Origin: Fomitopsis serialis
Taxonomy: Eukaryota; Basidiomycota; Agaricomycetes; Polyporales; Fomitopsidaceae
Length of the DNA: 64,000 nt
Direction of reading: 5' to 3'
Assembly (NCBI RefSeq): GCF_022376445.1
Contig: NW_025955016.1
Location: 62,001 to 126,000, forward strand
The position numbers and the translations under genes are program-made. Shown piece by piece: positions 12,761 through 24,889 of the stretch. How positions within the stretch are numbered: position 1 is the stretch's first letter; each line of letters starts with the position of its first letter. A model generated the notes under the pieces. The model saw nothing but the letters and a program-made list of their open reading frames with translations. It made no database searches and was not told the origin of the DNA.

Positions 12761-14388
12761 TCATTCGCTGCTGACGATATCACTGAGGTCTAGCTCGCTC
12801 TGTTCCTTGCCTGGTCTGCTCACGGGGACGTCGTTCTTGGCGCGATCCAGGGCGAACTTTCTCACTAGCTCCGCGTCCATCTTGCCCTCCATCGCGTCCG
12901 CCACCAGACTTCCAATGTTAGGAAGAAACTGGTCCCAATCACGGGTCAGAGCGAGCTCTTGGCCGTAAACGCGAGGAGGGGAACATACCTTGAGTGCGTG
13001 CCCGCTGCCAGCAGTGGCCAACATGACACCTGGGTCCCGCGGATGGAAGCCGATGACCCAGTCCTCGTCCGCAGAGTCCGTGTACCAGCACATCCGCGCC
13101 CCTGCCCACGGCTTGTCTGCAAGTGCGGGGAACGTATTTGCCAGGCCTGCCCGCAGCTCTTGCAGAGCTGCTTTGGGGACGGCGGTCTCGAAGTGTCCGT
13201 GGCTGGTGTCCTTCTCGTTCGGGGGCTTGAGGAAGATGGGCGTGGAGGCGGAGGTGGATGTGGGTCGGTAGGTGAAGCCGGCGGCGTGGACAGCGCATTT
13301 GACGACGTCTTGGTCGTTTGGCTAGGAAGAAGAGCGGTCAGAAATAGAGGAGCCTTTGACGGCCGAGTGAGGACGTACTGGGAACATATAGAACCCGCTG
13401 TCCAGGTCGAGGTAGACCGGGTTCGCGCGGTAGGCTTGTGCCTCTTCTGGCGTTAGTTGAATCTTGCCCACAACTTGCCTGTCATTCGGTCAGCACGCGT
13501 CCATGGCTCGAGATCGATCTTGTGCATACGCAGTAGCCACGCATGTCTCTTCAAGGTCCAACTCCGGGAAAGCAGAGGCGGTCCACGCTCCAGCCGCTAG
13601 GACCACACAGTCCGCCTTGTACTCGCTCTCGTCCGCGCACTTAACGCCGTTCGTCTTCCCATGGGGATCCTTGATGAGGTGCGCTACCGCCTTTCCCGGA
13701 AGTATGTTTCCGCCCAGACTCTTGACCTTGTCGATGAGCAGCTCCACCGCGCGTGAGGAGTGCACCCAACCGCTGTCTTCATTGATATATCCCGACTTGT
13801 CCTGGAGCAGATTCTGCACAACAGGCGGCAAGGCAGGTGAAGACGGGTCCGACGGCACAGTATTCGTGGAGCCGGCTGGAAGTAGGACAGTGCGTGCACC
13901 GAGGGCACGGTCATTCACAAGAGCGAGGTCTCCGTATGACCCTTCGCCGGTGAGTAGGACGAGGACGCCCGACTCGCGGTAGCAGTCTGCCCACTCGGTG
14001 GCATTTTTCCATTTCGCGATAGCATCGCGGGCGAGCTTGGAGTAGAAGATGTCTGCGTAGCAACTGCGTACGACTGAAAGCGACGTGACGCTCGGCGTGA
14101 GCAAAACGCAGGTTGGAAACAACATTCCCGAGACGTACTCTTGTTGATGTCTGTACTCGCGGCTTCCGGTGCCGGGAGCACTGGCGAGCGGTCAAGGACC
14201 GTTATCTTGGTATATCCTCGCCTCAAGAGGTGGTATGCCGTGGAGAGACCAAAGCACCCCGCGCCTACAATCACTATGCCACTCTCGGGCTGGATAGCCA
14301 TCTTCGGCCCAACACGATGGAGGTGGAAGGAAGGGAGATGCCCCTCAACACTACTAGCAGATATCTGTGCCATCGTGTTTCGAGTCAT
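12761..14388 (-). CDS. FAD-dependent amine oxidase (sarcosine / L-pipecolate / L-saccharopine oxidase family)
   Basis: The model is complement(join(12761..12928,12989..13321,13379..13478,13530..14073,14139..14388)), 464 aa from the upstream ATG. Start at 14301 instead gives 435 aa, closer to the usual family length and placing the dinucleotide-binding motif about 10 residues from the N-terminus. The Rossmann signature is IVIVGAGCFGLSTAYHL, followed by a DINK-I-V-R-S segment across intron 1. Near the end lie LATAGSGHALK and a C-terminal FLPNIGSLVADA, typical of the DAO superfamily fungal oxidases. These enzymes oxidise secondary amines or N-alkylated amino acids with FAD and O2; the exact substrate cannot be read from sequence. 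The gene is convergent with CPA2 (173 bp between stop codons). Confidence 0.85.
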
Positions 14389-15462
14389 TGCTGAGCTTAC
14401 TCTCGGGGAATAGATAACTTCGACCTACCCCATCGGGATAGCGATAGGTCATAGAAGCAAGTTCTCGCCGGCGGTCTAAACAGGCGAATCCCAGTGAAAG
14501 AACAACATGAATGATGACATGGTCTTTCAATGTCCCAGTCGATAGTCGTCAATGAGGCCTACACTGGCCGTGAATATTTGAATCCTAGTCGGGTTCGAGA
14601 GCTGTCTGAGTCTTTCGGAGATGGTCGAGCAACTGAAGAGACCGTCGAGCAACCGTCGACAGACCGTTACCCGGGCGTGACCGGGCCGGGATGAAGATCA
14701 GGTTATTGGCAGAGGCTTTGAATGGCAGCAGTCTCAACTTGGACTGGCAGTAGAACAAATCCTCCTTCGACGGCGCCTGCCAGGCGTGGAAGGGTGGACA
14801 GTGCACAATGCTCGGGGTAGTGGCAGAGCCTTACGCCGGGCCAGCACAAGAGGGGGGAAAGGCCAACGAACAACGTGCGGCGCATGCCAGTGGCACGCAT
14901 TACTGGCATGCCCTCCCGATGTCTTCCTCCGTTAGAATCCGCCAAGTCTAGCCCTACGAAGCAAGAGGATAGGCTACTTTCGTTGCAAGGGATCCCAGAA
15001 TGGGAATCTGATCACAGGAATCCGGACAGGAGTGTATGGACCTGGGTGAAGACGGGTGGACAGAAGGTTGTTTTGAACGAGTCCATGGCATGTTGCGGGA
15101 CGGAACATTCACCATATCTGACGCGCTCGAGTTCTGCATAGTTTTAACTGTTGTAGTATTGTACCGTGTCTTCTTGGTCAGGCTCGACACTCACACTGTT
15201 GACAATAGGCCAGTAGGTAGTTTCCGGTACTTAGGCAGACCATAAATACGACCTTGTTGAGCGGGGAAGGGCGGTCGAGTAGCGCGATCCAATTCGTTGC
15301 GTGCAATACGGTCATGAGAAAAGCATCGTATAACGCTCTGGTATTGTCTAATGATACATCCAAGACTAAGACTACTCTATACAAAGACGCGTATTATCTC
15401 GTGATAAATATCTGGATACACCTACCGCCCGCACCTCTATCCATGACCGTCCATTGCATCCT
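14389..15462. other. intergenic, no gene seen
   Basis: About 1.07 kb separates the oxidase start from the PAL stop. It must hold the oxidase promoter and the PAL terminator. I find no coding signal on either strand. Confidence 0.5.
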
Positions 15463-18042
15463 CTATTGGAACAGCTCAACAACGACGCCCTGCATCTTGC
15501 CATCGCGGATAGACTCGTAGATGAGCGAGATGTTCTGGCCCAAGGTCGCGTCCGTGACGCCAGGGCCGTTCGCGAAGCCCTCCAAGTTCTCCTTCCCGTG
15601 CATGCGGACGCCGAGCGCGACGCGGATGAACTCGTACACCCCGCGCGTCTTGCCCAGGTACTGAGCGGCGGGCGCCGCGCCGCGCTCGCCGCTGAGGTAT
15701 GCGTTGCGGAGGTCGACGAGCAGCGCCGCGCTGCGCTCTGCCACGGCGTCGCGGAACACCGTCAGCTGGCTTAGGGCCGCCGCGGCGCCGTTCGCGATGC
15801 AGAAGTCGACGATGGGCGTACTGCACGCCGACGCGACTTTCTGCATGCGCGGGACGGCGTCCATGGTGGTGGTCCCCTCGAGAGCGTGGCCGATCGCAGG
15901 CCAGATGAGGCCGAAGACCGTCTGGAGGTGCGACGAGGAGAGCGAACTGCCGAAGAAGGCGGAGAGCTGCTCCTCGACGATCTTCTGCATGCCCTGCTGG
16001 AACTCGTGCTGCAGCGCACGGAGGTCGAGCGCCTGGCAGAGCACGTAAAGGTAGCTCGCGGTGAGCAACGACAGGACCTCGAGCGAGTTGATGGTCGCAC
16101 GGCCGCTGATCAGCGCCAAGGAACTGGAGGCAGAGTATGTCAGTTATGGTGGTGTCGAATAGATCGTTGAGGACCTACTTCACAGCCTGGTTGTGCATCT
16201 CTGCTGATTGGATGTGGGTCGAGACGGGGTTCGCGAGGTAACCAAGCTCGCCGGTGTACGCCGCGAGGTGGATGTCGATGCCCTTAGCATGGTAGTTGAG
16301 CGACGGGTCGGTCGCAGCGACGCTGGGCGGGAGACCGCGGTTCATAGTCGGGTTGAGGAGCTCGGTGCACTGCGAGAACAGCAGCTTGCCGATGTGGTGG
16401 AGAGCGAGGCGTGTCTTCTCCATGGCGTTCGTGACAGCCATAGCCTGGAAGTTGCCACCATGATGCACGGTGTCCGTCTCCGCCTCGATGAGCGGGTTGT
16501 CCGTCGCTAGTGATGCGGTCAGCATCGTGCTGATTACACCGCTAAACGTCACTTACTGGTGTTGCACTCAAGCTGGATCTGGGCGAGCGCGTGGAGGAGG
16601 TCCTCAATCTGGGGGCCGAGGAACTGGGCCGCCGTCCGGAGGGGATAACGATCCTGGCGGAGCTCGCCGGCATCGTCCTTGATGTTCCGCTCTTCTTCCT
16701 TTGTCACAGCAAACTGCGTGCCTGCGAGCAGATGCCTGATGTGCGCAGCCGACTCGACCTGGCCAGGGTGCGGGCGAGCCACGTCGTGAATGAATGGTTC
16801 GAAGGACCCCTGTGTTCCGAGCAGAGCTTCGGTGCCCATAGCCGTGCAGACGTGGGCAAGCATGGCGAGATGGACGGCATCGTTGAGCGCCAGAGCTGCG
16901 ACGGATGCCGAGAATGCGGTGCCGTTGAGGATGCCAAGGTGTTCCTTGGACGCGAGCGGGATGGGCTCGATGCCATGGGCCGCGAGAGCCTGAATGGAAG
17001 ACACGATCTGGCGATGTCCGAACTTGGCGGGTCCGTCGAATACACGGATGGAGGGGTTGCCAATCAGCGTACCGGCGATGTAGGACAGAGGCGACAGATC
17101 TAGATGGGACGGCGTCAGCGTACAGTGGCACGATCGTGCAGGATTGCATCTGAGCCACTCATTCAATCCCGATAGCGCCTCGAAGTCGAAGACATGGAGG
17201 CGCTGATGGGAATTGAGCGGCTGTAGATCGCTACTCACCTCCTGACGCAGAGATGCTGCCACGCATGGGAACCAAGGGCGTGACGTTCTCCTTCAGTAGC
17301 GAGCCCATCTTCTCGATGAGTTCCCACCGCACACCGGAGTGGCCGCGAATAAGGGAATTCATGCGAATAAGGATCGCGCCCCGCACCCACGCCTCAGGCA
17401 TGCTAGTTGATGCGAGAGGATCCAACAGCGGGAGAGCTGACGTAGGACTATCCATTTGCGACGGCAGCACACCGGTGTGCTGATGCTGAAGCAATGCGTG
17501 GCCGAGCATGATCGGGTCGTTCGTACGCGTGTCGGCTGTCATTCACAATTTGAGGTTAGACGTCAAGTTGGTGTTATGAAGCGCGCTGGATAGTGACATA
17601 CCACTTCCACCGAAGCCCGTGCTTACTCCGTAAACACTGGTCTCAGCGTTCACCTTGCCAACGATAACGGCACGGCTTTTCGCGACTTGCTCCTTCAGCT
17701 CGTCGTTCTCGTCGAGCGCCACGGCGGCGCCGTAACGAGCCGCCGCGGTAACAGCAGGGATGGATAGCGTCTTTCCATCCACGATGACGGCCTTCCCGCT
17801 CCTGTACGACCAACATGTGAGTTCCATGGTCAACGACGTAATTGTGGCGAAACATACTTGTACGCTTGCAGCTCCTGGTAGGAGATGATGAACTGGCTCA
17901 GTAGACCGGAACCAGACGCATGCTGGGCGAGCTCGACATGGCCATTCTTCGCCACACCATTGCCGTTGTTGTAGGTCTTTCCATTGGTCTTCGAGCTAGC
18001 GGTGAGACCGTTGCTGGCGGACGTGGTGAGGCTAATGGGCAT
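15463..18042 (-). CDS. PAL: phenylalanine ammonia-lyase
   Basis: The model is complement(join(15463..16123,16179..16506,16557..17099,17239..17535,17602..17801,17858..18042)), 737 aa, the normal length for fungal PAL, with five introns. The Ala-Ser-Gly triad that self-cyclises to the MIO prosthetic group lies in [16 protein letters not shown] near residues 222-237, split by an intron just after the Gly. The Tyr-loop [10 protein letters not shown] is near residues 119-128. The conserved TTDNP motif and NSLALISGR are also present. PAL converts L-phenylalanine (and often tyrosine) to trans-cinnamate plus ammonia, feeding phenylpropanoid metabolism or nitrogen release. The intron after the MIO exon is 139 bp, longer than its neighbours. 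A TATA-box sits 91 bp upstream of the ATG. Confidence 0.95.
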
Positions 18043-18132
18043 AGTGGAGACTATAGGAGTCTGTGAGAAGTAGTGGTAATTGAAGGGGATGAGGGGCGCG
18101 ATTGTTGGCTGACATTGCAACCTAAGTGCGGG

Positions 18133-18140
18133 TTTATATA
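18133..18140 (-). promoter_or_regulatory. TATA-box of PAL
   Basis: TATATAAA on the minus strand is about 91 bp upstream of the PAL start codon, a usual core-promoter distance. Confidence 0.55.
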
Positions 18141-20849
18141 CAGGAGGCGGACAGGGACAATGTGTGCACTGACCGTCAAAGTTGGTCACCGACCAAATTG
18201 GAACTGCGATAGCCGCTGGCTTGTGCATTACCATATTGTCGCTCCGTCCTAGATCCGGCCGAGCAGCCAACCAGAAAATGGATCGCCTGCGTTGCACCGA
18301 CGATGATGCACCGGGAGCGCGGAAGAGCTTCTCGTTCTGGGCCGCTGAAGCGGTCAGAAGAACGGTCTGCCATTTCGAAGCGGCTGCACGAAAGGCCCCT
18401 ATAGAGTTCGCCGTTCCTCTCGCATCTCAGATTACCTACCGCCACGACCCTGGGAATCGTCAGAATAAATGTACGAAATGCAGCGATTCCTATATAGCAC
18501 GCACAATCAATGCTTTGGTCGCGAATGTGTTCTGTGGCGGCACGAAGCATTGACCGGCCGGGATTGTTGGTCGTGCCGTGATGTAGTGGGGGCATAGCCA
18601 GATGTGGACGTCTGTCAAACAACTCAGCACGTCGGAACGTTTTGCGCGCCGCTTGATTCTGATCGCAGGCATTCGCTGGACAGGCGGTACGGACTTCAAA
18701 AACCTGACCATTGCTGAGAATGAGGGGCCCTGATATCACAATTCATCACTTACAGCGCTCATAGACATTCTCGCATTCGTGGAATTGGTTAAGCTGCCAG
18801 TCGTGCAAACCAATCGTACGTGTGACTCCAACTGTTCCCAAGGTAGAAGCGCTGCAAGAGATGCCACGTCTTGCTCTTGACAGACTTCCCGTGTTGACGA
18901 AGGTCACAGGTACCAAACTGGTGGTAGCCATAGACCGTGCATTCATCGACCAGTGCGTCGACCGCATCGTGAACGGACAGCCTTTCTTGTCTCTAAATCC
19001 CACGAAACCGACCCATAGCTGCCGAGCCGTGTGCGTAGCGATAAGTATACATCAGTGCCAGTGCCAAATGGAGGAGTATGCGCTCACCTCTGATGTTCTC
19101 TATCACGAGGCGCTGGTCTTAGCAACTTCTAATCACCGCTTTGCATAGGCTCGAGTTTGCATTTTTGACTCGTTGGGCTATGTCCAACGATAAATAGGCT
19201 GTCCCATCCCTTTGCAGGAGACACATGCGGTTCCGCTCAGTCCGATCACCACTCCGACTGCGAGGGCCTCTCAGCTCCGAGATGCGAATGTTTCCACACT
19301 ACGCCCAAACTACGTCAGCCAATAGTGGAGGCTTCCGGTCTGATGGCAAGGATGGACCAGGGGCCGTCGGCATAGACACGTCCAGGATACGTCGATTCGA
19401 AGGTGTTCTATCTCGTGGATGGTAGCGTGTCCAAATTGGTGTCAAGATCCGGCCGGTGCCTTCTCTAGTGTCTGCATGGGAGGACGAAGATCAGCGGCTG
19501 AAGAAAACATACAGCATCCCTTCGGACTGAGGGAAAACAGAGGTGTGCACATAGACAGTCGACCGTGAGTTCGAGCGTAGATTACCGAGGGGGACGCGCT
19601 CCCACCCGTTTAACACCGTCTCATTCCGTCAGGCCGTACTGATATTTGGACGCACCTGGACCATCAATGCAGATCAATCGCGCAGCACAGCACATAAGGC
19701 GCAATAGGGCTACATCGATGCACTTCCTGAAGCATAAACCGGCATGCGAGGGACATTAGGAACGGACTTCCAGGTGAGGACCCGAGTTATCCTCCCCACA
19801 ACTCCAGAGGGATCCCAAGCCTAGCATGGGCTTGACAGGCCGCTCCAGTCGTAGCCTAGAGCGCATGACAGAGAGCTCCAAGCAAGCGAGGACAAGACAG
19901 CGTTGAGACCGCGAGGGGAATTTCCTGTGACTCACGGGACGCCCAAGACCTGTCCAGCTGGTTAACGTTCATACGCTCCCGCGCGGAAGATTCGAGCCAG
20001 CCGGTCCAGCATTGCATGGCGTGTAGTGGTCACGGGTGGTGGTGACGTAGAATCTACATGCGAGGCATCTAGATGCAGGCGGATCGCCCGTCTATTGAGG
20101 CAAGAAGCTACCTTGTGTTCGTTCCGCATAATTGACGACGCTCGGCCGATGAAACCAGAAGCAGCGCGGGCATGCCAGGGCATCTTGCGGATGTCATAAT
20201 CGGGGTTTCTTCAATCCGACCTAGCGGGGCGGTCTTGGGGAGCTCTTTAGCGTCGCAATGTATTGGGGTTCTGTTCAATATCAACGGCAGGGGGGTAGGT
20301 GCAGACTCCACTTTTGTTATCTGCACCGGCAGGGGAGCGAGGGCGGATGGAAGTCGTCGTAAACGCTGTAGTAGACGATAGAGCCATAAGGATTAGACCA
20401 ACAGACGATGATAATGCGCTACGAGGCTACAGCCGGCGGAATAATGGTGTCCGATACCTCATCGGATGCTTCATAGAAAGCCAATGATGCAGATTGTCCG
20501 AGTTATTAGACATAGGGTGTGGCGTAATTGAACCGCGCAGGGCGAATTCTAATCGAAGCCAGTCCGCCTTTCTTGAGCAGGTTTTCAGATGGTGGCGGTT
20601 GGTTGGCGGCAATACAGGTCCAGAAGGCGGAGTGAGCGCGGACAAGTGATTGCGGCGTGGCGTAACAGGCGCGAAAAGACATGCAAGACGCAAGTTAGAC
20701 GCGACGCAAAGTTGATGGACGAGCGTTGAATGTCCATGAAAGGTTATATTCCCACGATAATTTGTCGGGCGGCATCAGCTACCGTCTCTCTCAGTCTGCT
20801 CAGTGTTCATCCCATTCACGAACCTGTTTTTCGCGCAACTTCATACAGG
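18141..20849. other. 2.7-kb gene-free interval
   Basis: No gene can be supported. Open frames are short, lack splice continuity and do not resemble known proteins. The interval holds the distal PAL promoter and the FCF1 promoter. It could hide a decayed transposon or a non-coding RNA, but I see no termini. Confidence 0.4.
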
Positions 20850-21706
20850 ATGGTGAGTGTGCGATGAGTATTTTCTTACACTACGTCTTACTTAGCTGAT
20901 CGCAGGGAAAAGCTCAGAAGACGAGAAAATTCGCCGCAGTCAAGCGGATGCTGAATCCCAACGATATCAGGCTGTCAGTCCCCTATGGCAGCTTTCTTCT
21001 ACATAGCTGACAAAGAATGAATGCAGAAAAGAGAATCAATTGAAGCAAAAGAAGAAGGAGGAGGTCGAGAAGGAGAAGGCTGTCCGACGAATGTGAGTTC
21101 GAGATACCGCTTCGGCCCTGGCACTTAGTAACGCATACCAGACCGCAGGTCGCATCTTCGCTCTTCTTGCAACACAATGCTGCCCTTGTTCCCCCGTATC
21201 GGGTCCTTATCGATACGAACTTTATTAACTTCAGTTTGCAAAACAAGCTGGAGCTGGTTAGTGGCATGATGGACTGTCTGTACGCCAAGTGTGAGTGCTT
21301 CCGTGTATGTCATAAACTAGTCTACGCTCATCCAATCTCTGATCCCCAGGCATACCCTGTGTGACGGACTGTGTGATGGCTGAGCTCGAGAAGCTGGGGC
21401 ACCGATACCGGGTCGCCCTGAGGTACGTCCACGCTTCCTCGATCAACCGCTCAGGCTGACATACCGTTTCAAACGTGCAGGGTTGCCCGAGACCCGCGCT
21501 TCGAACGTTTGACATGCTCGCACTCTGGAACATATGCCGACGATTGCCTCGTACAGCGAGTGACATCGCACCGGTGCTACATCGTCGCAACGTGCGATCG
21601 GGAGCTCCGTCGGCGTATCAGACAGATTCCTGGTGTGCCGCTCATGTACATCGTCCGGAGACGATATGCAATAGAGCGGCTGCCTGACCAGGGCGCGCCA
21701 GCATGA
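20850..21706 (+). CDS. FCF1: rRNA-processing PIN-domain protein FCF1 (UTP24)
   Basis: The model is join(20850..20852,20906..20973,21027..21092,21142..21290,21350..21422,21481..21706), 194 aa (yeast Fcf1 has 189). Exon 1 is only the ATG codon. The basic N-terminal tail reads [20 protein letters not shown]. The PIN domain follows from about residue 63, with [18 protein letters not shown] carrying the first catalytic Asp, then [13 protein letters not shown], and DDCLVQRV and [16 protein letters not shown] carrying further acidic residues. Fcf1 acts in the nucleolar small-subunit processome and is needed for early 18S pre-rRNA cleavages at A1/A2. The second intron uses a GTCAGT donor, which restores the Arg-Leu-Lys-Glu-Asn junction. 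Confidence 0.94.
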
Positions 21707-22726
21707 ATCATCTGGGGCGGCTATGGCTCTGGCGAGTCGCTGGCCCAGCTGAAAATCTGGTCTTCGTTGTAGCCATATCTTTCGTACGTCGCTATCTTCA
21801 TCTTCAGTCTCTGCGTATTTGACCTATTGTATCAGGTTATTCTCGTCATGCTTGCAGACTGCTTGTATCGTATCATACCACCCATTTTGCCGCAAGGCCT
21901 GCTCGGGTCCTTGGTGATCAACTACTCTACACTCGGTCGGTCAGTTCAGCCACGTGAGAAGTATGTATGTCTGCCGTGGCAAAGGGATCGTCAGCGGAGG
22001 AGTGTCCACGGGAGAACAGCAGGTACGTGCTCGAATGCTTGACGCAAACTGCCGAGGTCCCGTTCCAGATACTACCCGCCAAGGCATTCGGCTGCAAGCC
22101 TTTACTCCGCTCTGAGCGGTCTTCGACCCATATGGCTAAAAGCCGCACCTCGTCACAGGACGCGGGGATGCGCCGTGTAGGGAGTATTTCCTCTACGCCG
22201 CGAGGCTCTATCATTAGACCGTCATGATGAGCGTTCACACCTTCGTGAGATGCCTAGACGCACAGCCAACAGGGTGCGCTGCCATAATGCCTACGTCGTC
22301 TGCTTCCTCTTCGATTGCGTCTTATCTGATAAGTTAGCGAGGAATAACATCCTTTCGTGTCTGTACCAGCTTGGTCACAGCTACCTGAAGGTTTCTCGGT
22401 TCTGTGGCAAGCGAGAGATGGCCACAGTGACACACTGGTTCAGGGAGTCTGCCGCACAGTGGCCCCCACATTCATCATTGATGCAACAAAAGAGTCATCG
22501 CTGGTCAGTTTGCGGTGTTTTGATAGCTCTGTACTCTTCTGCACTCGACATTGCTGGGCCGTGTGGCCAATATCAATCACAATATTGTAGTAGTTGCCAC
22601 AACGTGCAAACGGCAACAAGTAACGCGTCCGCGACGCCATTGTGGCTGAGTCCGCGCTTCAAGTTCCTGTCCAACCACATCATCCGCAGAAATCGCACAA
22701 TTAAACACCCTCGCGAAAGAGTCATA
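21707..22726. other. intergenic, no gene seen
   Basis: About 1 kb lies between FCF1 and the DUF1917 gene. The open frame 22250-22894 overlaps the true first exon of the next gene only at its 3' end, and its upstream part has no support. Confidence 0.4.
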
Positions 22727-24492
22727 ATGAGCAACGACGACGATGTTCCCTCTGAATACCCGTATGCCTGGTCTTCGAGCTCCCAGCTACCGCTGGACGA
22801 GTTTCTCACCAAAGCGCGTGTATCCAATTCGATGTTCCCACTTGCATTGACGCGTTCTCTCACTCCAGTACAAGCCATCGATGGTCCAGGATGACGGGAC
22901 GAAACCTGTGAGAGAGACAGTCGTTTGCTCCTCAGCGCGCTCTGAAGCTGAATTTCACGCGCCTGTCAGTGGTTGTGGGTACGGAAATGCGCAGCAGACG
23001 CGGAAGACTCCGATATGGTCGCCGCTGTAGAGGAAGCGACAGAACTCTGTGAGCAATGATCTGATGCCCTTACTGATGCGTCGACTCAGACGAAGCAGTA
23101 GAGGACGTGACGACGCGTGTTGAAGAGATCAAGGTAACGGAACATCTCCAATGACTTGCCGTACTGACACGCCCATGTGCGCAGAACGACGATTCCATAC
23201 CCCTTCGAGCCAATAAGAAGAAGGGTACAAAGAGCAAGAAGGAATTGCGTGAATCGGTGTGTGTAGACTGCGTGTGCGCTGTGCCCGTTCTCACTATGCA
23301 CAGGTTCAAAGCGAAGCCACTGAAAAGCTGAAGGAGATCTCCATTCGAAATGGGTTCGTTTCTGGAAAATGGTAGTCTCCGCTCGTATATATAATGTCAT
23401 CAATGCTCACGACACTTGCACAGGCTCATCTTCGCTCCAACTGATAAGGTCGACCTTGTGTGGTCGACAATTGCTAGTACGCGGCCTTGGAGATGGCGTG
23501 GACGCATTCCCACTGACCCACACCGCTCCGCCAGACTCTCTCATTTCGGGCCCGCTTGCTTCCACGAGTGCCCATCTCACGAAGGTTGCGACATGCCCCA
23601 AGCACGAAGTCCCCAACTACTCGCACGTTCTGTGCCTCTACATTCCCAACGTCTATGACAAGGAGGACGTCACAGAGGTTAGCCGCGACCCTGTTCCCTC
23701 GGAACGTTCTAACGAGTACTTCTTAGATCATGAAAGTTCTGCTTCGGAAACATGGAATGAACCTGATGGGCGTCAAGTCGAATCTCTATACTGCGATAGG
23801 TAGGAGGAGTCTTGTACAGCTCGCACGCGTTTCAAAGGTGGGCTGACTGAATTCAAGGACTTGATAGCAAGCACCCCAGTGGGATTCCTTCGACTGTGAG
23901 TGGTCTTCCCATGCATAGCAACCGATCCAATCAATGTGAGACCGTCCACCAGGTCTGGAAAAACTCGGCGCTCATGCCAGAGCCGGAAATTAAGGTGTGT
24001 CAATGAAGCGGAGACCCCGCACTCGATCCGCCGGCGCTGACCTTGTGCGCTCAGAAATTGCGGGAGGAATACTTCGCAGAGCTCAGTGCCGCTAAGACCA
24101 ATGATGCTGACAAGACGGCGGTCACTGCCAAAGCCACGACGGGGATCGTGACCAAGTCAAAACCCAAGCTGAAGAGAAAGGCTGAGGATGACGATCCGTT
24201 TGCCTCTGATGATGAATCCAAGGATGCAAAGCCAACACCCAAGGAGAAGACCAAGTCGAGCGGCGCCACTACGTCGAAGAAAGCAGCACCCAAAGCGAAG
24301 AAGAGTGCAGCGAAGGACGACTTCGGCTCTGATGACGAGTCCGCGGAAGATAACGACGAACAGGCCCGCAAAGCCGAGGTGGCAGCAAAGAAAGCCACTT
24401 CGAAGGGCAAGCCCGCAAAGCGGCTTAAGGAAGATGACGAGGAGGACGAGGACGTCGAAGAACGGCCCAAGAGGAAACACGCACGGAAGTGA
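22727..24492 (+). CDS. DUF1917 (UPF0696/C11orf68-like) protein with charged C-terminal tail
   Basis: The model is join(22727..22819,22869..22907,22970..23048,23090..23133,23185..23256,23304..23371,23424..23476,23535..23677,23727..23799,23858..23895,23953..23994,24055..24492), 393 aa, 11 introns, phases consistent throughout. The core shows a Trp-rich entry (KPWLWVRKC), then SGKWLIFAPTDKVDLVWSTI, HVLCLYIPNVYDKEDVTE, KHGMNLMGVKSNLYT and GIPSTVWKNSALM. These are hallmarks of DUF1917, whose fold resembles eIF4E but whose role is unknown. The last 145 residues are Lys/Asp/Glu-rich (DDDPFASDDESKDAK and similar), a disordered, probably nuclear tail. The smallest intron is 41 bp. The first two exon junctions are inferred from motif continuity and are less certain than the rest. 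Confidence 0.8.
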
Positions 24493-24889
24493 ATGGCTCG
24501 ACGTCCGTGCACACTCCCATTTCTACTGCATTTGCCATTACACCTTGCTTAATGCTTCGATACGTTATGTTAGCGATCATGTCTACTATGTACGGAACTA
24601 CTTAGTGGGATGGGGTATGCCATAGGTGTTAGGATGCGTCTTATGACGCACTTCTGCACAATCCAGTTCTGAATCCACACAAACGGTGAATGTTTGAACC
24701 AGAGGGCGTCTCGCAAGTGTACTGATCCAAACTACGCGCATCACGGTGCGTGAAAATCCAATTTGATGAGCAGGAGAAAAGGATATAATACAGACGGCAC
24801 AGATTCCTCGTACAGTATAGGTATCACAAATGTAGCAGCACGTATCAGCTAGCTCCCGGGTATTAAGGTAGTCTTTTGTAGCAAACGAG
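24493..24889. other. convergent intergenic region
   Basis: This 397-bp interval lies between two stop codons and holds the 3' UTRs of the DUF1917 gene (+) and the acidic repeat protein (-). No other feature is seen. Confidence 0.5.

Noticed and set aside
22250..22726. Upstream extension of the DUF1917 gene in the same frame as its first exon
   Set aside because: The sequence before the ATG at 22727 has no coding character, and its frame would continue into a stop before the conserved domain without the intron I inferred.
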